This document shows positions 1 through 7,327 of a stretch of 64,000 nucleotides of DNA, in pieces. Source of the stretch: Nonomuraea cavernae (GTDB lineage Bacteria; Actinomycetota; Actinomycetes; Streptosporangiales; Streptosporangiaceae). How positions within the stretch are numbered: the stretch's first letter is position 1; every line of letters begins with the position of its first letter. Position numbers and translations under genes: made by a program. The stretch is taken from contig NZ_BMNH01000012.1 of assembly GCF_014646355.1 (NCBI RefSeq), forward strand, positions 62,001 through 126,000. The letters are read 5' to 3'. The notes below the pieces were generated by a model. That model saw only the letters and a list, made by a program, of their open reading frames with translations. It searched no databases and had not been told where the DNA came from.

Positions 1-349
1 CGGCGACGGTGTCGTGGATGTGCTCGGCGCCGGTCACGTGGGTGCGCCGGACGATCTCGTCGCGCGACATGGACGGCAGCCGGAAGATCTCCTCGAAGTA
101 GCGGAAGTAGGAGCGCATGCCCGCCCGGCCGAGCGCGCGCAGCTCGGGGCTGCCGGGGGGGAGCCCGGTCACCCTGGCCAGGTTGGACTCCAGGCGGCGT
201 ACGGACGTGCCCTGGCCGCGCCACAGCCGGTCGGCGGCGTAGCGGAAGGCCCCGGCGGTGAGCCGCTTGGGCAGCAGCGGCACGACCGTCCAGCCCGCCG
301 CGAACCCCGCGGCGACGACGCGATCGGTGACGGACGGCTTCTCGCTCAT
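1..349 (-). CDS. patA: Phosphatidylinositol mannoside acyltransferase, N-terminal part (runs off window)
   Basis: Only the first 116 or so codons lie in the window and the gene continues past base 1. The start ATG overlaps the pgsA stop as ATGA, so the two are probably translationally coupled. The N-terminus (MSEKPSVTDRVVAAGFAAGW, then a stretch ending EEIFRLPSMSRDEIV) resembles the start of HtrB/LpxL-like acyltransferases of actinobacteria. In mycobacteria the matching gene (Rv2611c position) acylates the mannose of phosphatidylinositol mannosides at the inner membrane. The catalytic HxxxxD motif lies outside the window, so the call rests on the N-terminal sequence and on linkage to pgsA. 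Confidence 0.8.
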   Translation of the reverse strand, partial: MSEKPSVTDRVVAAGFAAGWTVVPLLPKRLTAGAFRYAADRLWRGQGTSVRRLESNLARVTGLPPGSPELRALGRAGMRSYFRYFEEIFRLPSMSRDEIVRRTHVTGAEHIHDTVA

Positions 350-948
350 CTCTCCCTCGTCTGCCGGTGGACGTGAACCACTCGCTGCACCACCGTGGCA
401 GCGCTCGCGCCCGCGAGCAACCACATGCCGGCGGGCAGCAGGTAGGGGACGCCGAGCCCGGCGAAGAAGGTGGCCACCAGCACCACCACCAGCCGCTCGG
501 GCCGCTCGGCCAGGCCCACGTCACAGGTGAGCCCGAGCCCCTCGGCCCTGGCCTTGGCATAGGACACCACGGCCCCGGCCACCAGGCAGAACAGCGTGAC
601 GCCCACCATCAGCGGGTCGTCCTGGGAGGCGAAGTAGAGGACCAGCCCGCAGAAGATGGCGGCGTCGGCCACCCGGTCGAGCGTGGAGTCGAGGAAGGCC
701 CCCCAGGTGCTGCCCCCTCCCCCGCCGAGCCGGGCCACCACGCCGTCGAGCAGGTCGAACAGCACGAAAACGGTGATCACCAGGGCCCCCACGCTGAGCA
801 TCCCCGCGGGGAAGAGGACCAGGGCGGCGGCCACCGTGCCGAGGGTGCCGATCGCCGTGACGGCGTTGGGGCCGATCCCCCGGCGGACCAGGGCCCTGCC
901 CAACGGGGTGAGTATCCGGGTCATGGCCGGGCGCAGGAGTTTGAGCAT
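346..948 (-). CDS. pgsA: CDP-diacylglycerol--inositol (phosphate) phosphatidyltransferase
   Basis: The product is about 200 residues, a polytopic membrane enzyme that joins an inositol headgroup to CDP-diacylglycerol as the first step towards phosphatidylinositol and its mannosides. The CDP-alcohol phosphotransferase signature spans roughly residues 65-91: DLLDG, then AR, then G...D...D, with all four aspartates present. The 'RAEGLGLTCDVGLAERPERL' stretch matches the actinobacterial phosphatidylinositol-synthase group. The ATG at 948 is preferred because GGAG lies just upstream. An in-frame ATG at 969 has no ribosome-binding site. It overlaps patA downstream, whereas its usual upstream HIT partner has been moved 5 kb away in this genome. 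Confidence 0.9.
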   Translation of the reverse strand: MLKLLRPAMTRILTPLGRALVRRGIGPNAVTAIGTLGTVAAALVLFPAGMLSVGALVITVFVLFDLLDGVVARLGGGGGSTWGAFLDSTLDRVADAAIFCGLVLYFASQDDPLMVGVTLFCLVAGAVVSYAKARAEGLGLTCDVGLAERPERLVVVLVATFFAGLGVPYLLPAGMWLLAGASAATVVQRVVHVHRQTRER

Positions 949-1192
949 CGCGCTCCGATCGTAGGCCATCACGGGAGCGGCGACTTTCTTTGCCTCACCC
1001 CCCTTGTGATATCCGCCACACGGGTATTTGGTGAACACACCGCGTCCATGCGGTCCTGCCACCCCCCGCACGGGCGCGGCGTTGCGAACCTCAACCGAAC
1101 GACACGGGAGAGGAAGCCGAGCCGGACACCTGGCGTCGCGATGCCGGGCGTTCGACGGCGAGGCCGCCTCGTCCCAGGAGACCGGAGGCGAT

Positions 1193-3331
1193 GTGGCGGA
1201 GAAGAACCCCGGAGGGGCCTTGGGAGCCGCGGGCAGGGCACCAGCGGCCGACAGGGCGGACGCGATACGCAATGTCGTGCTGGTCGGCCACTCAGGAGCG
1301 GGCAAGACGACCCTCGTGGAGCAGCTGCTGGCGACGACCGGCACGATCCAGCGGACCGGCCGGGTGGAGGACGGCAACACGGTCAGCGACTTCGACGAGG
1401 TCGAGGTGCGGCAGCAGCGCTCGGTCAATCTGGCGCTCGCGCCGTTGACGCACAACGGAATCAAGATCAATCTTCTCGACACCCCCGGTTACGCCGACTT
1501 CACGGGCGACCTGAGGGCCGGTCTGCGGGCCGCCGACGCCGCGCTCTTCGTCGTGTCGGCCGCGGAGGGCGTCGACGGGCTGACCCAGCTGCTGTGGGAG
1601 GAGTGCGCCCAGGTCGCGATGCCCAGGGCGGTGGTGATCACCAAGATCGACCACCAGCGGGCCGACTTCGACGAGGTGCTCACGAGCTGCCAGGAGATCT
1701 TCGGCGACGGCGTCGCCCCGCTCTACCTTCCGGTGATCACCAACGGTCACGTCAACGGCCTGATCGGGCTGCTGACCCAGAAGTTCTACAACTACGCCAC
1801 CGGCGGCCGCACCGAGAAGGAGCCCGGCGCCGAGTACGAGGCGCAGATCGACCAGTACCGCGACACCCTGATCGAGAGCATCATCCAGGAGAGCGAGGAC
1901 GAGTCGCTCATGGAGCGCTACCTCGCCGGCGACGCGATCGACACCAAGGTGCTCATCGACGACCTGGAGAAGGCGGTGGCCCGGGGCAGCTTCTTCCCGG
2001 TGCTCTGCTCCGGGCTCGGCGTCGGCGCGACCGAGGTGCTGGAGCTGATCACGCAGGGCTTCCCGTCGCCGCTCGAACACCCGATGCCCGAGATCACCAC
2101 GCTCGACGGCAAACCGGTCAAGGGCATCACCTGCGACCCCGACGGGCCCCTGGTGGCCGAGGTCGTCAAGACCACCAGCGACCCCTACGTCGGCCGCATC
2201 AGCCTGGTCCGCGTCTTCTCCGGCACCCTGCGCCCCGACATGACCGTGCACGTCTCCGGGCACGGCCTGGCCGACCGCGGCCACGAGGACCACGACGTCG
2301 ACGAGCGCATCGGCACCCTGACCAGCCCGCTGGGCAAGCACCAGCGCGGCACCGCCAAGGGCATCGCGGGCGACATCCTCGCGGTGGCCAAGCTGTCACG
2401 GGCCGAGACGGGCGACACGCTGTCCGAGGTCGACAGGCCGCTGCTGATGACGGCGTGGCAGATGCCCGACCCGCTGCTGCCGGTGGCGATCCAGGCCAAG
2501 TCCAAGGCCGACGAGGACAAACTGTCGCAGGCGCTGGCCCGCCTGGTGGCCGAGGACCCGACGCTGCGGCTGGAGAACAACGCCGAGACCCGGCAGCTCG
2601 TGCTGTGGTGCATGGGCGAGGCCCACACCGACGTGCTGCTCGACCGGCTGTCCAAGCGCCACGGCGTCGAGGTGGAGCGCATCGAGCTGCGGGTGCCGCT
2701 GCGCGAGACGTTCGGCGGCAAATGCCAGGCGATGGGCCGCAACGTCAAGCAGACCGGCGGTCACGGCCAGTACGCCATCTGCCACCTCGAGGTGGAGCCG
2801 CTGCCGTCCGGCGGCGGGTTCGAGTTCGTGGACAAGATCGTCGGCGGTGTCGTGCCCCGGCAGTTCATCCCGTCGGTGGAGAAGGGCGTGCGCGCCCAGA
2901 TGGAGCGGGGGGTGGTCGCCGGCTATCCGATGGTGGACGTGCGGGTCACGCTCTACGACGGCAAGGCGCACTCCGTCGACTCCTCCGACATGGCCTTCCA
3001 GATCGCCGGGCAGCTGGCGCTGAAGGAGGCCGCCTCGAAGGTGCCGACCCTGCTGCTGGAGCCGGTGGACGAGCTGTCGGTGCTGGTGGCCGACGACTAT
3101 GTGGGCTCGGTGATGTCCGACCTGTCGGCACGGCGCGGGCGGGTGCTCGGCACCGAGCCGGTGGGCACCGGGCGCACGCTGGTGAAGGCCGAGGTGCCCG
3201 AGCTGGAGATCACCAGGTACGCGATCGACCTGCGATCCATGTCACACGGCACCGGCAGCTTCCACCGCGCGTTCCTGCGCTACGAGCCGTTGCCGTCGCA
3301 CCTGGCGGGCAAGGTCGCGGCGAGCGGCTGA
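1193..3331 (+). CDS. Elongation factor G-like GTPase (EF-G2 type)
   Basis: A 712-residue translational GTPase of EF-G domain layout. The P-loop is GHSGAGKTT (residues 32-40), G3 is DTPGYADF and G4 is TKID. Domains II to V follow, including an EF-G domain IV/V C-terminus. The altered P-loop (classical EF-G has GHIDAGKTT) and TKID in place of NKxD place it with the actinobacterial FusA2/EF-G2 paralogues, not the essential EF-G. In those paralogues ribosome-dependent GTPase activity without translocation has been discussed, and the exact role is unsettled. The GTG start is chosen because GGAGG sits 4 nt upstream. Long open reading upstream of it is GC-driven and lacks a start signal. It is divergent from pgsA. 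Confidence 0.85.
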   Translation: MAEKNPGGALGAAGRAPAADRADAIRNVVLVGHSGAGKTTLVEQLLATTGTIQRTGRVEDGNTVSDFDEVEVRQQRSVNLALAPLTHNGIKINLLDTPGYADFTGDLRAGLRAADAALFVVSAAEGVDGLTQLLWEECAQVAMPRAVVITKIDHQRADFDEVLTSCQEIFGDGVAPLYLPVITNGHVNGLIGLLTQKFYNYATGGRTEKEPGAEYEAQIDQYRDTLIESIIQESEDESLMERYLAGDAIDTKVLIDDLEKAVARGSFFPVLCSGLGVGATEVLELITQGFPSPLEHPMPEITTLDGKPVKGITCDPDGPLVAEVVKTTSDPYVGRISLVRVFSGTLRPDMTVHVSGHGLADRGHEDHDVDERIGTLTSPLGKHQRGTAKGIAGDILAVAKLSRAETGDTLSEVDRPLLMTAWQMPDPLLPVAIQAKSKADEDKLSQALARLVAEDPTLRLENNAETRQLVLWCMGEAHTDVLLDRLSKRHGVEVERIELRVPLRETFGGKCQAMGRNVKQTGGHGQYAICHLEVEPLPSGGGFEFVDKIVGGVVPRQFIPSVEKGVRAQMERGVVAGYPMVDVRVTLYDGKAHSVDSSDMAFQIAGQLALKEAASKVPTLLLEPVDELSVLVADDYVGSVMSDLSARRGRVLGTEPVGTGRTLVKAEVPELEITRYAIDLRSMSHGTGSFHRAFLRYEPLPSHLAGKVAASG

Positions 3332-3386
3332 GCTCAGGTCAAGGCGGGCCGAGGCCCAGGTCGAGACCGGATCGAGACCGTGGAAC

Positions 3387-3413
3387 GCCGGGAGGGACAC
3401 CATCCCTCCCGGC
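3387..3413 (+). terminator. Hairpin terminator after the EF-G-like gene
   Basis: A perfect 11-bp inverted repeat (GCCGGGAGGGA / TCCCTCCCGGC) with a 5-nt loop lies about 55 bp after the EF-G-like stop codon. There is no strong T-run, as is usual in high-GC actinomycetes. It separates this gene from the downstream secreted glycosidase. Confidence 0.75.
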
Positions 3414-3504
3414 CCATCGGTTTACTCTCGCCGCAAATACATCACGAATTCATTTCTTTTCTTCGGGACTAAGCGGGTGTGCCCCGATGCCACACTGGGG
3501 CATT

Positions 3505-5070
3505 ATGCGAACCGGACGACCTCTCGCCGCAGCCGCCGCCCTGGCCGCCGTCACCACCGGCGCCGCCTACCTCTTCGGCCCCGGAGCCGGGGCGAGCCCA
3601 TCGGCCGGCACCGAGAAGAAGACCCCTGGCACGGCCACGGTCGCGGCCGCCGACTGCACTCCCGACGCCCGCTATCCCAAGCGCCAGATGCGCGGCGTCT
3701 GGATCGCCACGGTCCAGAACATCGACTGGCCCTCCCGCGCCGGGCTCAGTGCCGACAAGCAACGGGCCGAGTACGTCAGGCTCCTCGACGCCGCCGCCAA
3801 GCTCAATTTCAACGCCGTCTTCGTCCAGGTTCGCCCCGCCGCCGACGCGATCTACAAGTCGCCGCTGGAGCCGTGGTCCCGCTTCCTGACCGGCACTCCG
3901 GGCAAGGACCCGGGCTGGGACCCGATGCCGTTCCTGGTGAGCGAGGCCCACAAGCGGGGCCTGGAGTTCCACGCGTGGTTCAACCCCTACCGCGCGTCCT
4001 ATGACGGCGACGTGTCCAAGCTGCCGGCCGATCATCTGGCCCGCCGCCACCCCGGCTGGACGGTCAAGTACGGCGACCGTCTCTACTTCAACCCCGGCCT
4101 GCCGCAGGTGCGCGATCACGTGACGGCGGTCGTCACCGACGTGGTGAAGCGCTATGACATCGACGGGGTGCACTTCGACGACTACTTCTACCCCTACCCG
4201 AGCGGCAACGCCACGTTCAACGACGCCGCCACCTTTACAAAGTACGGCAAGGGCAAGCGGCTGGCCGACTGGCGGCGCGACAACGTCAACACGCTGATCG
4301 CCCAGGTCGACAAGGCCGTCCACGAGATCAAGCCGTACATCAAGTTCGGCATCAGCCCGTTCGGCATCTGGCGCAACACGTCCAACGACCCGACCGGCTC
4401 GCGCACGGCGGGGATGTCGGCCTACGACTCGATCTACGCCGACGCCCGGGCCTGGATCAAGGCGGGCACCGTCGACTATGTGCTCCCGCAGCTCTACTGG
4501 CCGCGTGGGTTCAAGGCCGCCGACTACAACGTCCTGGTGCCGTGGTGGGCCAACGAGGTCAAGGGCACCGGCGTCGACCTCTACATCGGCCAGGCCCTCT
4601 ACCGGGTCGGCACCACCGACGACAAGGCGTGGACCAGGCCGGGCGAGCTGTCCGCGCACCTGACGTTCAACCGCAAGTACAAGCAGGTCGAGGGCGACGT
4701 CTTCTTCAGCGCCAAGCAGCTGCTGACCAACCCGCTGGGCGCCCTCGACCGCGTCTTCAAGGACCACTACAGCCGGCCGGCCCTGCTCCCCCTGATCAAG
4801 AGCCTCGGCGGCGAGGCCCCGCCCGCGCCCGCGGGCGTCAAGGCCGCGGGGAGGTCGCTGTCATGGGAGCCGTCGCCGGGCGCCCGCTCCTACGCCGTCT
4901 ACAAGCTGCCGAAGTCGGGCGAGGACTGCCACACGACCGACGCCCGCGACCTGGTCGCCGTGGTCGAGCGGCCGGCGTACACCGCCCCCTCCGCCGGCAC
5001 CTACCTGGTGACGGCGCTGGACCGGCTGGACCACGAGAGCAAGGCCATCAGGGCCGAGGTCACGAACTAG
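3505..5070 (+). CDS. Secreted GHL10/DUF187 family glycoside hydrolase
   Basis: A 521-residue exported protein. The N-terminus MRTGRPLAAAAALAAVTTG is a signal peptide with a likely cleavage site around residues 30-35. The GHL10 (DUF187) barrel follows from about residue 65 (KRQMRGVWIATVQNIDWPSR) and contains the acidic motif DGVHFDDYFYPYP, typical of the catalytic region of this glycosidase-like family. A small fibronectin-III-like module ends the protein (APAGVKAAGRSLSWEPSPGA onward). The ATG at 3505 is chosen over 3487 because GGGG precedes it and the hydrophobic segment then starts correctly. Substrate is not determinable; related proteins act on cell-surface or environmental polysaccharide. 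Confidence 0.88.
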   Translation: MRTGRPLAAAAALAAVTTGAAYLFGPGAGASPSAGTEKKTPGTATVAAADCTPDARYPKRQMRGVWIATVQNIDWPSRAGLSADKQRAEYVRLLDAAAKLNFNAVFVQVRPAADAIYKSPLEPWSRFLTGTPGKDPGWDPMPFLVSEAHKRGLEFHAWFNPYRASYDGDVSKLPADHLARRHPGWTVKYGDRLYFNPGLPQVRDHVTAVVTDVVKRYDIDGVHFDDYFYPYPSGNATFNDAATFTKYGKGKRLADWRRDNVNTLIAQVDKAVHEIKPYIKFGISPFGIWRNTSNDPTGSRTAGMSAYDSIYADARAWIKAGTVDYVLPQLYWPRGFKAADYNVLVPWWANEVKGTGVDLYIGQALYRVGTTDDKAWTRPGELSAHLTFNRKYKQVEGDVFFSAKQLLTNPLGALDRVFKDHYSRPALLPLIKSLGGEAPPAPAGVKAAGRSLSWEPSPGARSYAVYKLPKSGEDCHTTDARDLVAVVERPAYTAPSAGTYLVTALDRLDHESKAIRAEVTN

Positions 5071-5162
5071 CCGCCGGGGCCGGCCGATGAACTTATGACC
5101 GGTCTATGACGGCCGTGTGGACACTGAGGGTTCCGAGCGGACCTGAGCCCTCAGGAGGCCTC

Positions 5163-6056
5163 ATGAAGCGTGTTCTCCTCACCCTCGGCCTGATCGTCGC
5201 CTTCGCCGCGGTCCCCGCGCCCGGCGCGGGGGCCGCCCCGGCGGCCGCGGCCGCGGCCGTGACACCTCCCGTCATCACGGTGCGGGCGCCCGCGGGGGCC
5301 GCGCCGAAGGCGATCCCGCTGGCGGTGACGGCCAAGATCCACCACTACAACATCTGCAACGCGGCCGACGGCGACCCCTGCACCAGAGCGCAGGCCGACA
5401 CGGCGGAGTCGATCCTGGTCTGGAACGCCGTGGCCGACGGCGCCTGGTTCGTCTCGGTGAACGAGATCTGCCAGGACGCGTTCGCCCGGCTCACCACGGC
5501 GCTGAAGAGCGACGGCACCATGGTGATCAGCAAGCGGCAGGAGGCCGACTGCGGCGGCAAGGGCTACGGCAACGCGATCATCCACCCCGGCGGCGTCAAG
5601 GTGGACGGCAAGGCGTGGTACTTCCCCACCCAGGAGGTGGGCAAGGACTGTTCCCAGGCCACGACCGAGTGCCGCACCGGCCTGTGCCTGAAGCTCACCA
5701 CGTACGCGGGCCCGATGGCGCAGTGCACCGCCCATCTGGGAGCCGGTTCCACGGAGCGCACCGTCACCGAGTCGGCCGAGTACCTGTGGATCGCCCGGTC
5801 CTACGTGGAGCCGGGCCGCAGGATGTCGCTCGCGGGAGACTTCAACCTGACGCCCGGCCAGCTGCACCCCGCGTACGACGAGCTGGCCGATCTGGTACTC
5901 GGGTTCACCCACGACACCCGCGACGGGCTGAACAGGCAGATCGACTACATCTTCGTCGAGCGGGTGGGCTCGTGGACCGCGCGCCCGGCCTTCTGCACGG
6001 ACCTCGCCAAGCAGGCCAGCGACCACTGCGCCACCAGCGGCGAGTGGCACCTGTGA
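5163..6056 (+). CDS. Secreted endonuclease/exonuclease/phosphatase-family protein
   Basis: A 297-residue protein with a clear signal peptide (MKRVLLTLGLIVAFAAVPAP) followed by an Ala/Pro-rich linker and an EEP fold. The family's catalytic markers appear in order: an N-terminal HHYNICNA strand, the metal-binding glutamate in VSVNEICQ, GDFNLTP, QIDYIFV and the terminal SDH. The eight cysteines suggest an extracytoplasmic, disulphide-bonded enzyme. Substrates in this family include DNA, RNA, inositol phosphates and sphingolipids; none can be chosen from sequence. AGGAGG 5 nt before the ATG fixes the start. Confidence 0.85.
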   Translation: MKRVLLTLGLIVAFAAVPAPGAGAAPAAAAAAVTPPVITVRAPAGAAPKAIPLAVTAKIHHYNICNAADGDPCTRAQADTAESILVWNAVADGAWFVSVNEICQDAFARLTTALKSDGTMVISKRQEADCGGKGYGNAIIHPGGVKVDGKAWYFPTQEVGKDCSQATTECRTGLCLKLTTYAGPMAQCTAHLGAGSTERTVTESAEYLWIARSYVEPGRRMSLAGDFNLTPGQLHPAYDELADLVLGFTHDTRDGLNRQIDYIFVERVGSWTARPAFCTDLAKQASDHCATSGEWHL

Positions 6057-6098
6057 TCCACCGGCGGCCGGGCGACCGGCCGGACCGGCGTGGCCGGG

Positions 6099-6629
6099 TC
6101 AGGACCAGGCGTCGGCGAGCGCCTGGCGGGTGTCGCGCAGCAGCTCCGGCAGCACCTTGGTGCGCGCGACCACCGGCATGAAGTTGGTGTCGCCGCCCCA
6201 TCTGGGCACCACGTGCTGGTGCAGATGGGCGGCGATGCCCGCGCCCGCCACGTGGCCGAGGTTCATGCCGACGTTGAACCCCTGCGCGCCGCCGGCCTTG
6301 CGCAGCGCCCGCAGCGAACGCTGGGTGAACTGGCTCAGCTCCACGAGCTCCGCGGGGTCGAGCTCGTCGTAGTCGGACACGTGGCGGTAGGGCACGACCA
6401 TCAGGTGACCGGAGTTGTAGGGGTAGAGGTTGAGCACGGCGTACACGACCTCGCCCCTGGCGACGATGAGGCCCTCCTCGTCGCTCATCTTGGGGATGGC
6501 GTCGAACGGGCAACCGTCATCGGGGCCCGTCCCCGTTGGCTTGTTCTCGCCTTTGATGTAGGCCATGCGATGCGGGGTCCAGAGCCGCTGGAAGTTGTCG
6601 GGCTCCCCCGCTCCTGCCTGATCGTGCAT
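6099..6629 (-). CDS. HIT-family diadenosine polyphosphate (AP4A) phosphorylase-like protein
   Basis: About 176 residues. The histidine triad HLHQHVVPRW is complete and the upstream block YPYNSGHLMVVPYRHVSDY is typical of actinobacterial AP4A phosphorylases of the Rv2613c type, which break down dinucleoside polyphosphates in the cytoplasm. An N-terminal DNFQRLWTPHRMAYI also matches that group. An in-frame ATG at 6641 (adding MLLD) is equally possible because neither start has a clear ribosome-binding site. In many actinobacteria this gene lies directly between thrS and pgsA. Here it is separated from both. Confidence 0.88.
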   Translation of the reverse strand: MHDQAGAGEPDNFQRLWTPHRMAYIKGENKPTGTGPDDGCPFDAIPKMSDEEGLIVARGEVVYAVLNLYPYNSGHLMVVPYRHVSDYDELDPAELVELSQFTQRSLRALRKAGGAQGFNVGMNLGHVAGAGIAAHLHQHVVPRWGGDTNFMPVVARTKVLPELLRDTRQALADAWS

Positions 6630-6713
6630 ATCTAGCAGCATAGGGCCCCGGCTTTCCGGACAAACGGGGTGCCTGTCCGGCACAATGCTCGGCACCGCCA
6701 CGAGGAGGCAGCG

Positions 6714-7286
6714 ATGTCCGACACCGTAGCCGAGCACTCCGCGCCAGCCGACGCGAACGCCCCCGACGCCCCCCACACGGCCGGCGGTGACGACGCGACG
6801 ACCGGCTCCCACGACCAGCCCGCCCCGGCCGCCCCGGCCGCCTTCCCGCTCTCCGCCGAGCCGTCCGCCGCCGCCCCACTCGTGAAGGGGCGGATCAAGG
6901 TGGCCGACGAGGTGGTGGAGAAGGTGGCCGCGCTCGCCGCGCTGGAGGTGGCCGGGGTCGCGGACATGGGCGGCGACCTGGCTCGCGTCTTCGAAGCCGT
7001 GCGCGACCGCATCGGCGTCGGCTCCCGGCGCGGCACCCAGGGCGTGAGCGCCGACATCCAGGACGGCCAGGTGGCCGTGGACCTCACCATCGTGGTCGAG
7101 TACGGCCACGTGGTCATGGAGGTGGCCTCGGAGGTCAAGACCAACGTGGCCAGGAGCGTCAGCCGCATGCTGGGCATGCGGGTCACCGAGGTCAACGTCA
7201 CGGTCGACGACGTCCGCCTGCCCGGCGAGGCCCGTCCCGGCGAGGCCCGTCCCGCTGCGGACCCGCCCGAGCAGGACCCCTTCTAG
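6714..7286 (+). CDS. Asp23/Gls24-family envelope stress protein
   Basis: A 190-residue cytoplasmic protein with a 55-residue Pro/Ala/Asp-rich disordered N-terminus and a conserved Asp23 domain from LVKGRIKVADEVVEKVAALA to VTEVNVTVDDVRL. Asp23 proteins associate with the inner face of the membrane and are linked to envelope stress; actinobacteria often carry several. The C-terminus contains a 15-bp in-frame duplication giving PGEARPGEARP. GAGGAGG 5 nt before the ATG supports the start. It is divergent from the HIT gene with a short shared promoter region. Confidence 0.85.
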   Translation: MSDTVAEHSAPADANAPDAPHTAGGDDATTGSHDQPAPAAPAAFPLSAEPSAAAPLVKGRIKVADEVVEKVAALAALEVAGVADMGGDLARVFEAVRDRIGVGSRRGTQGVSADIQDGQVAVDLTIVVEYGHVVMEVASEVKTNVARSVSRMLGMRVTEVNVTVDDVRLPGEARPGEARPAADPPEQDPF

Positions 7287-7327
7287 AGGCGACGCCGGCA
7301 AGCTACGGCTTGTCGCTCTGCGAGCCC

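Noticed and set aside
367..5070. A continuous + frame of 1567 codons covering pgsA, the EF-G gene and the GHL10 gene
   Set aside because: It is stop-free only because of high GC. Real genes in other frames or strands explain most of it, and only the part from 3505 on has a signal peptide and a ribosome-binding site.
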